Of a stretch of 64,000 nt of DNA, positions 47,630 to 58,720 are shown piece after piece; position 1 is the first letter of the stretch, and every line of letters starts with the position of its first letter. The stretch is from Puccinia triticina (lineage: Eukaryota > Basidiomycota > Pucciniomycetes > Pucciniales > Pucciniaceae). The notes under the pieces were generated by a model. That model worked only from the letters and a program-made list of their open reading frames with translations, did no database searches and was not told where the DNA came from. Made by a program: the position numbers and the translations under genes. The stretch covers positions 2,418,001-2,482,000 of the forward strand of contig NC_070559.1 in the NCBI RefSeq assembly GCF_026914185.1, in the 5' to 3' direction.

Positions 47630-49932
47630 GGGCCCAATTATAAACGCATATTGAAGTTTTATTGTAATTTTTTCCAAACTTGATTGAAAACAGAATCTCT
47701 TAAGTTTTTGTGGCAAATACAGGCTCAAATATGTTTCAAAAAAGCCTGGATAAAAATTAAGAATTATAAACCCGCCACCCACCCAGCAAAATTTAGGACC
47801 ACTGCTCTGCTCACCGTGCCATGGCCAGGTTGGCGACGTAATGAGATGCCCCCAACATGAGGACCAGGTGGCGCCAAGGGTCAAACCCATCTCCCAAAGG
47901 GTGTTTGATTCTCCCTTGGGATTATTTGGAAACTGATGAACCAACAATGGGACCAGAAGCCCTCCATCCAGGCATGATTTCTCCTCTGTGAGGTCTCCGG
48001 GTGCTCTGAGGGCAAGCTGAACTGTTCCTCAGCTATGTTGTACATGTGTGGTGTGAGCCGCGGGGGCAGTGGTGAACTGTCGTCAAATCAACACAGGGGC
48101 TCAGCTCGCACCCTCAAGAGTGGCACCAGAGAGCGACCAGTGGTCGCTCTGCTGGCCCCACCAACCAGTGGTCACTCTGCTGGCCCCACCGACCAGTGGT
48201 CGCTCTGCTGGCTCCGTTCGCCAAGCAAACCTCGCCACCAAACATAAGACGGAACACTTTTGTCCATTCGGCCAGACTCCAAACAAAAATAGCCCAAAAT
48301 CCACAAAATCTTCTGTTTCTCTGTGTTAAACTGATCTCCGATGCGTTCAAAGGTGTTTCTCATAGAGAAGCAAAAGTTATTAGTTTTTTTCGGCATTCCG
48401 GTAAAATAAATGTTGGACTGATGAGGAGGCTTGACAAAAAAACCTAGGCCGATCCTGCGCTGTTGGCAATGATTCCATTCAACCCATTTGACCATCCATT
48501 GCTTCCTTAAACCCCTCGAACATACCACAAAGATGAGCAGCGGATTCGATCTGAGCCGATTGGACCTTAATAATTTCAGAATGAAAAATATCTTTAATGT
48601 TTGTGTTATTGGCTTGAAGTTCCTTGATTGCTTTCTTGTCTTGTCGGGCTTGAGCATTCAACAAGGCTATTGACGCAGCTTGATCACTGAGGAGAGTGGA
48701 TTGAGCCGTGTTGTCGACTCACAAATTTGAAAGGAGAGCCGAGACATCTTCATCCTGATTTCTGCTCGGACCGGCGTGATTTCCACTTGAGTCTGCAATA
48801 GGGCAATTTCTGCTAGAACCAGCGATAGGCATGTCCACCCTGGGGATTGGCGGATTGACTCCAGGGATTGGACAAGGCAAGAAGTTAATGAAGGAGGGCG
48901 AGTTATGATTGAAAGGGGATGGCGTGTTAAAAGAAAAAAAATGGAGTTGATTGAGGTTGAATAGGGATTGGGTTTACTGCTGAAGAATGATTGGGAGGGG
49001 AAGGGGTGAATCTTGGAGAAACTCTGACTGGAGCTATTGGCGAAATAACTGATGATTCAGACATGCCAAATTTTTTTGTATATATGTATAATTATGTAAT
49101 ATTATCCTTGTTTGTTGATGATCAATATATAATTGTGAAGGCTACCCTATTATTCAGTTTGCTATAAGGTTGGCTGTGAAATTATCCAAGAGGATAATTT
49201 GACGATGCTTGAATAATAGATAAGATTTCAAATTCTATGCAAGATGCAACCAAACTTGATTCACAATGTTATATGGTTTTAACTTTCCAAGTTTACAATT
49301 TCTTTGGAAAGATGAAAATGTAGGATAATGATGATGAAGATAAAGAATATATTGATAAGGAAAAGAGAAGGAAAGGAGGGGGGGGGAACAATCCCAAGAA
49401 CAGAAAAGGGTAACAAGAAAATGACGTGCAACAACAAATGAGAGCTAAATGAAATAAGTCATAACAATGTAGATTGGAACCGTATTCATCAACGGCATGA
49501 TTAATAATCAATCATGGCCCACAATTCAATTGCCAATGCGTCATAAACCATTAGATAATCCGTTAATTGCCGGACGAGTTGTTACACTCCGCCGACCAGT
49601 GGTTGTTCTGCTGGCTCCACCAACCAGTATTTGGAGGGCTGTTGGAGTTGTATAATATGTACACTATGTAGCCAAGACCTGCATCACATTTGATGAATGG
49701 TAGCTGAGTTGTACTGTTGGAGTAGTGCATTACAGTGTCTGATACATGTACTGTGCGCCTGTAATCTGTTTGAATAACAAATTTTTGAAAGTTTTTGGCC
49801 CCAAATGACCTCCTTGAGGTCATTTGGGCTATTTTTGAATCTGTACATAAAATAAATCCAGACAAAAAAAGTTTTGAATGGATTTGGATTTTTTTTTCAA
49901 TAAAATTCCAATAAGTGTTTAGAATTGGGCCC
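47630..49932. mobile_element. Harbinger-like element, 2.3 kb, TGA duplication
   Basis: Ends GGGCCCAATTATAAAC and GTTTAGAATTGGGCCC are inverted and flanked by TGA at 47627-47629 and 49933-49935. The terminal sequence is shared with the 57641-58668 element. No transposase core is seen; one degraded minus-strand frame is present at 48479-49064. CCAGTGGTCGCTCTGCTGGC-type repeats lie at 48130-48220. Confidence 0.7.
48479..49064 (-). pseudogene. Degraded protein frame inside the Harbinger-like element
   Basis: Starts with ATG at 49064 (MSESSVISPIAPVRVSP). It runs through several stops and frame changes into a charged, coiled-coil-like segment (KAIKELQANN near 48620). Harbinger elements often carry a second DNA-binding protein gene besides the transposase; this may be its remnant, but no Myb motif is visible. 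Confidence 0.35.
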
Positions 49933-50898
49933 TGAAACAAGTGAAATTCCAACAGTAACCCACATTTCAACTGCTGGAAGTTGAGAAAATTTTTGTTGTA
50001 GTGGATGTAGGGATTTCTGATTATATGGAAAATTTGGCGGCATCTTTTGTGGTTCTGGAGCTATGGCAAAATTAATTGGGAAATGAATTTTTGGACGCTC
50101 CTCTTAGTCCCAAATGACCACAATTCCAAAGGTGGAGGTGCTTTGTGCCTCCACCAGAGGGACTTTGGTGTGGAAATTTACCTTGGAGACACAGAGTTGC
50201 AGGGGAGGAGAACAGTCTTGAGGGGGCTCAAGATTGGATCAAGGAGCTTGAAGATGGCTTGGGTTTGGGATGATCATACTTGATAATTTCATTTCTTTGG
50301 TGAAACATGCCAGATTAAGTAGAATACTGCAAGAGGGGTTATCAATGTGAGAATTCACGCCTGGGTGAACAGTATCAATGGTGGGCTGATGTATTTTGTT
50401 ACAAGTTTTTTGCCTAAACACGTAACACAGCTGTTATTCAAAAGCAACAAATGTTATTTTATCAAAAATATCTCAATTTTTTGATACTTGACAAGGATTC
50501 AAATCATGAATTCCAACCTTCTCCAGGCTATGGTGTATCCAACCCCTTCCATCCGTCTATGTTTCAGGGACAGGAATTTTTTTTCATACAAAGTTTGGCA
50601 GATGAAACAAATGTGGATACAATGTGGGTGCAGAATTGGAGAGTGTATGTAGATTGCTTCACGATTTATTTTTTGCTCAGAGGCAGTAAAATTGTCTCAT
50701 GGACAGGAATAAGAATCAAAATAAATTGAAATCAATACTGAAGTTGAAGTAAGTACATAAAATCATACCCAAAGACCTATTGTTTTTTGGACCAAGAGTG
50801 GCTGCTCAGATATAAAATCCCTGCTCTTTGAAGGCTCTCACAACACCCCCTTTCATCCTCTTCATCATCTGCCCCAATTGAAACGGAATCAATTATCT

Positions 50899-52510
50899 AT
50901 GAATTACATCTTGCTCCTAACCATGTTATTTACAAGGATTCTAGTTAGCATTCCACTTTTAAATTATTATAGTGTTTCAGCGCACTCAATTTCACGCTCA
51001 GATTCTCTGGCAAAGAGGAGCCTTGTTGGTGATCCAATTTTTCTTTATAGTGGCCGCCAAATCTTGAGAGGAAAGAGAAAACCTGAGTTTGATAGTATGC
51101 CATCAATTTAGTTGATGTGGTCTTTCTGTCAGATTACACACTTATGATGTTTTTTTCATACTCATTAATGCTACTCAACCAATATTCAGATTCTATACAT
51201 GTCAACAAGAAGAAAAATCCAGGATGTATGTCATATCTTCTCATTTTCAATTTCTTACAAATGGCTGATTTGGGAACATCAAATTTTCCCTCACGGTGAT
51301 GAATTTTTAGCTCCCTCAACAGTTCAATATGAAAATCAAGCTGGTTAGTTATATATTTATATTTATCTGATTCAATCACCTTTAAATGCAATAATAAAAA
51401 TGACTCTTTGTTCCTGACCATTCAAAACCAATGAATCAGTCAACCCCATCCCCTCATGTGACCCTTTTAGTAAGTGGTTCTTTACACCCAACTTACATGT
51501 GCATGTTCTGATTCTCATTTTTCAACCTCAGCAAATGCAGACCAGATCAACAAAGAGATGGAACCCAAGAAGTCCACTTTTTGGGAAGAGTACCACAATC
51601 TAAGGGAATTCTTGAATGATTCTGAAAAAAAAATGTTTTCTGTAATTGTGGAAAAGGAGTGTGGAATTAATGGAGATTCACCTGAAGATAAACGTGTCAG
51701 ATTTATTTATTTTTTGGCAACTTTAGATGATTACAAAAAGGGAAAAATTTGGCAATTTGTGCAGAAGCATGATGATACTCTTCATTCATTATCACCTGAG
51801 CTTGTTTTTTCAGGTGACTCAAATTTGACAGAACACCTTCAAGGTTTTCATGGTAAGTGCTGTTGAAATCTTTCCATCCCATCATACAATTATCAAATAC
51901 AAATTTTATGTGCTGATCTTGCATCTGAATAATGCAAAAATAAAAAGACATGATGGAAGGAAACCCCTTTGTGAAATAGGTTTCAATGATCAAATCTGAT
52001 TGGAGGGAATTTAGAAAAATTGCCATAGTTTTGGATAATTATGAATGGAAACTTCTCAATGAATACCATGAAAATATGAAAGAAGCTGGGAAAAATTGGA
52101 ATACAGAATCAATCAAAGGATCCTTCCAAAAACTTTCTGCTTTACATGCAATTTTGAATGATTCCAAAAGAGAACAATACTGGAAGATAGAAGAGAAAGG
52201 AGCTTTGATATCATTTGAGGAGGAGGACAAGGCAATATACTTTACTCCTTACCTGAAGAAACTAACTGAAATCAAACAAAAAGCCTTCAGCTTGACTATG
52301 GCTAAAATTTCCCCGGAATTGTTCAGTCACAAGACCATTTTCAGTGAAGCTTTTTGTAAACACATTTTCTACTTGCTTTCAGTTGCAACCAAGGAGGAAG
52401 AAAAAAGAATTTGGAAATGTATGAAAATTTTGATCAAGACCTGGTTCCATCATCATGGAAGAACTACATCAAAAATGTTCAATTTTTTCATGAGCTCATT
52501 GATAATGTAA
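50899..52510 (+). CDS. Candidate secreted helical protein, effector-like
   Basis: The ATG at 50899 opens a signal-peptide-like N terminus (MNYILLLTMLFTRILVSIPL), about 90 bp after a TATAAAA at 50811. Exon 1 probably ends at 51094 (donor GTATGC); exon 2 is 51532-51852 (acceptor CCTCAG, donor GTAAGT). Exon 3 starts near 51980 (acceptor AATAG) and ends at 52510. The exon 2 to exon 3 join does not keep the frame with the best sites, and the 437-nt first intron is long, so part of the structure is wrong or the gene is damaged. The protein is Lys/Glu-rich and helical. A motif with LNDS after a Leu-rich helix occurs in exon 2 (LREFLNDSEKKMF) and exon 3 (HAILNDSKREQYW), suggesting an internal duplication. 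No family recognised. Confidence 0.5.
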
Positions 52511-53053
52511 TTATAGCTGGATAAATGCCTTTTTTGCTTGTGCTACATCCTCATTTTTGCCGTGTCTGGTGTAAAATTCACCACTCATAAACTCAACTTA
52601 AAGTTTCCATTGATTGGATGGTTCTCTCTTGGATACTCTTCTAAATTCTGGTTTGGTTTCTCTTGGATTTCTCAGAATAAATTGCATTTCTTCTCCTTGG
52701 TGAGCGCTGCACAAACAGGGCTACATGTTAATAGGCTGCAATTGATGGTGGCATGAATATCATATGCAAATGATCTGGTTGAAGTGGCTCTATATAGACT
52801 TCTGAGTGTGTACAGCATTAAACAAGCTACAAACTAAAAGCTGTAGAGATGTTTTCTTCTAGCTTCTATGTGTGTGTATGTAATGACAGACAACCAGCTT
52901 CTGTGTTTACAAGGCAGGGTAGAAGGAGAGAGAAGGGTTGAGGCTACAAAGAGACTGGTTGATTTTTTCTTCTTTTTATAACAGCTGATTTATGCAGGCC
53001 TTGCAATAAATTTGTTGGTTTTTTTTGCCCCTGGTTGAAGTAGCTTACCTTGG

Positions 53054-54364
53054 ATGACGTCAAATTTCCCACCTGACCCCCGCCGAAGCAGGCTGAAGCA
53101 GGCCCGGCCCTCGAGTCGAAACATGAACTTCTCCAGGTCCATCGGTCATCTCATCAAGCGAACCCAAGGGCTGCCAGGCCATCCAACTCTGACACGTAAC
53201 GGCTATAGTCGAATCGACTGTCGTCCGTTCCATTCGATCAGCACAAGCGCCGGCCCAAGAGCGCCAATACGAACGCTGGAAGAAAGCATATCATTAGTTA
53301 CGAAAAGAAACATGTCGAGCGGAGCTGATGACCAACCGATCAGTTTTCCAGTCACGCCCTATCCCAAATCGCACCCGGAGCGGAAAATCCGGACGGCAGC
53401 CTGCGTGATCATTGGGGACGAGATCTTGAGCGGGAAGACGCTAGACACAAATTCAAATCATTTTGCGGCGCTGTCCTTCAAGCTGGGCGTCCATCTAAAG
53501 AGAATCGAGGTCGTGCCGGACGAGGAAGACGTCATCATCAGTTGCATCAGACGGCTATGTGAACCCGAAGATCAGTTCGATATGATTATTACCAGCGGTG
53601 GCATCGGTCCTACTCATGGTTTGTACTGTCTTGCCCACATCAGGGATTACAAGAGGCCATTTTTTCTGACACTTCTTATGCTTTACTTCTAATTGCTCAA
53701 CAGATGATATTACATATCAATCACTAGCCAAAGTGTTCGATCCGAAGGGAGAGTTGGAATACGATCAAGAGACGATAAGACGGATGGATGAATACAACAG
53801 TCGAAGAGCGAGCACGGTGACTAAGACCGAAGAGCAAAGAATTGCTCGTCATCGAATGGCCCTGTTTCCAAAAAACTACTCCAAAGTCTTGTTCGTCGAG
53901 CCCCATCTTTGGGTCCCTGTCGTCTGTCTAAGGGAGAAAATATACATCTTTCCCGGTGTTCCAAGTCTATTCCAACAGCTCGTGCAGGCTCTGATGTGCC
54001 ATTACATCTCTCTTCCTCCGGAAACTGATAAACCGCGTTAGTTGGTCAATTTCTTCATATCGTCTCTTTCCGATGTCTAAACAAATTCTTTTTCGTTGGT
54101 TCTCCAGATCGAGTGATGGTCCAGACGAGACTGCCTGAATCAATCATCGCGCCCCTCTTGACCCGGTTCTCGAACCAATTCAAGGAAGAAAAACTTGATA
54201 TCAAGCTCGGATCCTACCCAAACCTAATCACCGGAATCGTCAGCATCTCTTTGATCGGGATCGACCTCGAGAGACTCAACTCGTTTGCTCAGCTTATTCA
54301 ACTTGAATTTGACAAGCTTTCTCATCAATCCAATCTCAGTAGTAATAACGATAACAAGTTGTAG
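53054..54364 (+). CDS. Molybdopterin-binding domain protein (CinA/FAD synthase N-domain-like)
   Basis: Three exons, 53054-53618, 53704-54036 and 54108-54364, with introns of 85 and 71 nt, encode 384 aa. The domain begins near residue 110 and shows IGDEILSGKTLDTNS at about 119-133 and TSGGIGPTHDD at about 181-191, spanning the first intron. A PGVP motif follows near 295. These are the hallmarks of the MoaB/Mog-like domain found in CinA and at the N terminus of animal FAD synthase. In the latter it is linked to FAD hydrolase-type activity; the reaction here is not known. The first 90 residues are Arg/Ser-rich and could be a mitochondrial targeting sequence. A later ATG at 53123 is an alternative start. 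Confidence 0.85.
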
Positions 54365-55815
54365 TGTTCTTTTTGTCTAATGAAATTGTATCGTTATGTT
54401 ATCAACATCTGCTGATTTCTGCAGCAAGTGATCTACTTTGTACATAACTCTAATATTCACCTGTTTGTACTGTGAAACATTCTTATCATGATGTGCAATC
54501 CCCCGGCTCCATCTCCTCTACCTTCCTCATCAACATTGCAGACTGGAGACTCCAAATTAACCTGAGCCAGACCATACCGCCTATACCCAGCCGCGTCACA
54601 ACAATGGATCAAGCATACCCTGCAACGAAACTGAAGCTGCAGCTACTCCAAGTATTAACTCCCCACTCTGACCATCCCTTTGCCCAACCCAGGCACCACG
54701 CATACCCTGGTCTTTCCCCTCACACGCCTCTACTGACAATTCTTGTCGGAAATGCTCTCCCCCACAAAACACAAATCCTACTAATCTTGAACGTCCCTTT
54801 CCCTTTGATGCTTGACTGACTGGGCAACAAAGGTTTCTCTTTGACAGGTCTGTTATTCTATGATTTACTGCTTAGTGACGATGAATGCTTTCAATCCCAA
54901 TATTCCCTCTTTCCTCTTTCCTCACAGGCTTCCTACAACAATACATGAGTTGTGAATAAGTGCTGATTTATTTTCGCAAACATTTGGTATCCCAAATAGT
55001 CAAACACTGATACAAAAATGTGGCATTTTCCTCCTGGATCTGGCTTGCTTTACAAGAAGCTCTTACAGGCTGCAGCCAAAGTAACTTTTTGATGTTGAAG
55101 ACGCCAGCCATAATCTGTAATGAGCCACTGGAATACACACTTTGGCCTCATTTTTCACTAGTGCAGCAACAAAGCTTCCTTGGCCTCTGACCTGCAGCTA
55201 AACCACAGACTTGCAAGGACCATGGGTTGATGTGACATCCAAAACCAAGCCATATTTTACTGGTGTGTTTTGTGGCAGGAAGATATTTTGGTCAGTTATC
55301 TGGGTAATTTGAAGTTGGTATCACTTTTTTTTCAACATAGCTTGAGCTGTCTCAGCATAGTTTCAAGCTTTTTTGATACAAGATTCCAGAAGAAATCCAG
55401 CCAAGTCCTAAAAAAGACATCTACAATGACCCTTGCATGGGAGTGCCTAGAAAACTCTCTTGGTGTAACCAAATCAGCAAGGATGAATGAAATTGAGTCC
55501 CTGCAGTCAAGACACAAAAGAAAAATCTGAAGAGAAACCCTCAATAAACTTGAAGGCCATCTCAAGAAATGGGGTGACTATGTACAAATGGTAAGGGCTT
55601 TTTTAAGTTGTATTTTATGAAGGATTGGATGAAAGATGACTGGTAGTTGTGTGGACTTCTATGTCAAAAAAGTATGGCTGCGTAGGAGGTGGAAAACTGT
55701 GATAGCTGATGCTTGGAAGTTTCTTGCTAAGGGTTGTTCACCATAACACTGGTGTAAGAAGTATTTTAAATTTATCAAAAATTGACTCGAGCTCTGGAGA
55801 ATCCAACTAGAGAAC
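54365..55815. other. Intergenic region without recognised features
   Basis: Unique-looking sequence. A minus-strand and a plus-strand open frame near 55270-55565 have no domain. The plus-strand frame ends at a stop, after which reading continues in frame with charged residues, so it may be an old transposon fragment. Confidence 0.3.
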
Positions 55816-56612
55816 TTACAATTTTATAAACAGCACTATTGCACTTAACCAGAGAAGTGCGCTCATGGCAAAGAAAATATTGCGGACCCTTATCTGGTGC
55901 CCTCTGGTTGCCTCTTCTTGCACCCGAAATTGTGATACCCATTGCAATACCCGACGAGGAGAATCAAATCCGGCTTCATATAATTCCATTTTGTCAAGAC
56001 AATCAGCCGCTTGACACCTTGGACAACTAGCTCTTGGGGCTCCCCCAACGCATGTGCAACGTAAATGTTTGCATATTCTAAGCTCGTTGACGGGAAATGG
56101 AAGTTCTTTTAGGCACAATGCACACTTGTTGTACTTTCTTTGAGGAGCAATGTCAATGTTTAGGGCTTCGCGAGTAGATGTTGCGGGATCAGTGGGTGAA
56201 GGACTGGGAATTTCTGGATCTTTCCTGCTCAAATATAGCTTGGCCTTCTCACCTCCCTAGATAACAAAAAGTATTTAAGCTTTCAGAAAGCATAAGATTT
56301 AAGGCACAATCTTTGAAAAAAATTCACTCACAATGTAGGGGGTTTCTTGAGGCAAAAGTACGCTGACTTCATCTGGGTCTTGATGAAAATGTACATCTGG
56401 GTAGGTTTCAATTTTATTGGAGTAATTGGGGATCTCTACGGCGTGTTCCGAGCATGAATTGTGCCCAAATCCTGCTGGCAATTCCATTTGTATACTGTGC
56501 CCAACAAGCTGAACATTCATGAATCATGAATGGTAAGATTTGAGAATTATCATTCCGTGCCATGATTAAAGAGAGATTGTCTAACCAATAGCCATAATAA
56601 CCACGCAACCAT
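55816..56612 (-). CDS. RING-finger protein with C-terminal membrane segment, paralogue 3
   Basis: Exons are 56612-56586 (9 codons, MVAWLLWLL), 56508-56332 (59 codons, starting LVGHSIQMEL) and 56256-55816. Introns are 77 nt (GTTAGA...TTCAG) and 75 nt (GTGAGT...ATCTAG). All junctions are phase 0 and give 214 aa. The N terminus is strongly hydrophobic. The RING-like region (about residues 113-148) has Cys-x2-Cys, Cys-Lys-His, then Cys-x-Cys instead of Cys-x2-Cys, and ends Cys-Pro-Arg-Cys; the usual Ile-Asp-x-Trp after the sixth ligand is absent. Zinc or E2 binding may be altered. The last 20 residues form a hydrophobic helix ending FIKL. Splice positions match paralogues 1 and 2. Confidence 0.75.
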
Positions 56613-56756
56613 ACCAGCTAATTTGACGGAGGTTTATTATTAAGGACTAATAAGTTCTAGAAAGGTTTAAGAGAGCTTAGATCCTGGTCAAAAATACTAG
56701 CATGTAGTGTATATCGGAAGACATCGTATTTTTGATAGTCTTCGCAGGGCGATAAG

Positions 56757-56890
56757 ACCTATTGATAGATTGTATGAGTTGACTTACATAGTTGGTCGCA
56801 CGCAACGAGATTTATCCACGAGCACACACTGTACGACACCTATTGATAAGATTTTGTGATTTGACTTGGTTCGTCTCACACACTTCGCAC
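56757..56890 (-). promoter_or_regulatory. Tandem promoter module shared with paralogue 1
   Basis: Two copies of ACCTATTGATA followed by TTGACTT and GT(T/C)GTC(G/T)CAC occur at about 56757-56805 and 56838-56885. The corresponding pair upstream of paralogue 1 lies at 6477-6600. The intervening CACGAGCACACACTG-type sequence is also similar. Confidence 0.45.
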
Positions 56891-57939
56891 CTAAATAATT
56901 GAGAGAAGAGATCAGGAAAATGAAGAATGAAATTCAGATTGATTGATAAAAAAACCTCGAAAGAAAATAAGATACCGCAATAAGCAGAGGGTTGTGCCAA
57001 ATCGCGACAGAGAGCAAGGACGCGATAGACCGGAGACCTCTAATGAAACAAATCCTCGAAAATAATATCAACAAACGGTGAATCTGTTAGCGATGCCCAT
57101 TTGGTTTTTTGGTTCTTGGGAAGTAAAGTGGGAACAATGGGTATGTATAACAATCTAGTGAAGAAGGACTGTGAGACTTCGGCTGACTGGGGGCATGGAG
57201 TTATACGAAACGCCCCCGTGGCGCCCCCTTTTTGCTGGGTGGGATGCTCTGGGATCCGCCCCAATACATCACCTTGCAAGTGTCGACGACAATCCGAAGA
57301 TAACTGTTGGAGCGTGCTCCAACTGAGGCCCGAAACATCGGAGGATGTTTCATTCCCCTAATGTACGGAGACAGTCGAAGACCATGGAGGGGGATGCCAT
57401 TTTCATTCTTCAAACAAACATGCGCATTTTCATTCTTGAAACAAACATTTGCACATGTGTATCCAGGTTGGGAGGTCCAACCGGCATCTCCGGCTGTGCA
57501 CCTAGAGTAGTTTTGGAAACCAAATTTAAAGTCACTTGCAGATGGGTCCTTATGAGCCCACTGCACACTGTGACTGAGGTTTGGGGCCGCAAACCCCGGG
57601 CCCTACCCAGCCAACTTTCTGTTGAGGGCCACAGGGGTTAGGGCCCAATTATAAACAGTTATTAGAATTTTATTAAAAAAAAATCCAAATTCATTCAAAA
57701 CTTTTTTTGTCTGAATTTTTTTTATGTACAGATTCAATGGGATCAAAAATTTTCAAATTTTTGTTATCAAAGCAATTTACAGGCATACAGTACATGTATG
57801 CAACACTGTACCGCACTAATCCAACGGTAGAACTTAGTTGTACTGTTGGTCAGCAATACACAGCCGCAGGCAGTTGATTTCGCAACGACCCAGCCGCCGG
57901 AAGCATCTCCAAATTCCGTGTGCCAAATGCCGTGTATTA

Positions 57940-58132
57940 GGGGGGTTCACGTTGCAAAAAAAGCAATGCTGATTTTGTCTGCTCATGCAGCTGTGAGTAA
58001 GGTTTATGCCTTGCAGATTGCTTCCAAAGGGGAGCTGCCCAGCCAAACCTTTTTGCTTTCTCACAATTTTCAAAAGCTGCATCTGCTGGTTTTGATTGCT
58101 GATTTTCAAAATCAGCCTTACGTGAACCCCCC
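57940..58132. mobile_element. 193-bp MITE with GGGGGGTTCACGTT ends, TATTA duplication
   Basis: Uninterrupted sister of the 17992-18314 element. TATTA flanks both sides (57935-57939 and 58133-58137). It is nested in the Harbinger element. Confidence 0.8.
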
Positions 58133-58287
58133 TATTACAGGTCTCTGCCTTGGGTACACAGGAGATCTCTGATCTGGTCCTGTTGAGTCCACATCAAGGG
58201 GATGTGTTCACCGGGCGCCCGAGTATCATCCGCAACGTTCCCCAGATTGCAAGGGATCCTCTGGCCATACAACTGTTTGAGTGTCAA

Positions 58288-58590
58288 TCAATTGTACCAG
58301 TCCTGGAGGTAAAGGGCCCCTCGGCGATTGAGAAGGTTGTGTAGAATCATACACACAAAAGTGTTTGACTGCGCGCGTATTGGCCGTGCAGCCTCAGCCG
58401 TCAGGAGGATACAAAAGTGGTTCTTCAACTGCCAAAATGTACGCTCCACGGGCGGGGGGGGGGGGGGGGGGGGGTGGAAGAGGCGGTGTTGGCCAGGAAT
58501 TTGGAATTCCTGTTGTGTGGCCCGCAGGTTTATAATTGTACATATTATCCAGGCTTTTTTGAAACATATTTGGGCCTGTATTTGCCACAA
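58288..58590 (-). pseudogene. C-terminal fragment of a Harbinger transposase
   Basis: The frame contains VERTFWQLKNHF, then a region rich in Ala and Arg, and VCMILHNLLNRRG. This matches the last conserved block of DDE_Tnp_4/Harbinger nucleases (an E-x3-F-x-L-K-type motif followed by a C-x-L-H-N block). The poly-Pro stretch before it comes from the G run. Upstream domains are lost. Confidence 0.65.
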
Positions 58591-58720
58591 AAATTTAAGA
58601 GATTTTGTTTTGAATCAAGTTTGGAATATATTACAATGAAACTTTGATAACTGTTTATAATTGGGCCCTTACAGCACTGAAGATGTTGGGCTGTCCTGTG
58701 GAACTTTGAGCAGACACATA

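Larger units (their letters stand above)
57641..58668. mobile_element. PIF/Harbinger element, 1.0 kb, TTA duplication
   Basis: Ends GGGCCCAATTATAAACAG and CTGTTTATAATTGGGCCC are perfect inverted repeats, flanked by TTA on both sides (57638-57640, 58669-58671). The minus strand holds the C-terminal part of a Harbinger DDE nuclease. A 193-bp MITE is nested at 57940-58132. A long run of G lies near 58456-58475. Confidence 0.8.

Noticed and set aside
55270..55565. Possible transposase fragment
   Set aside because: Charged helical residues only; no recognisable motif or terminal repeats.
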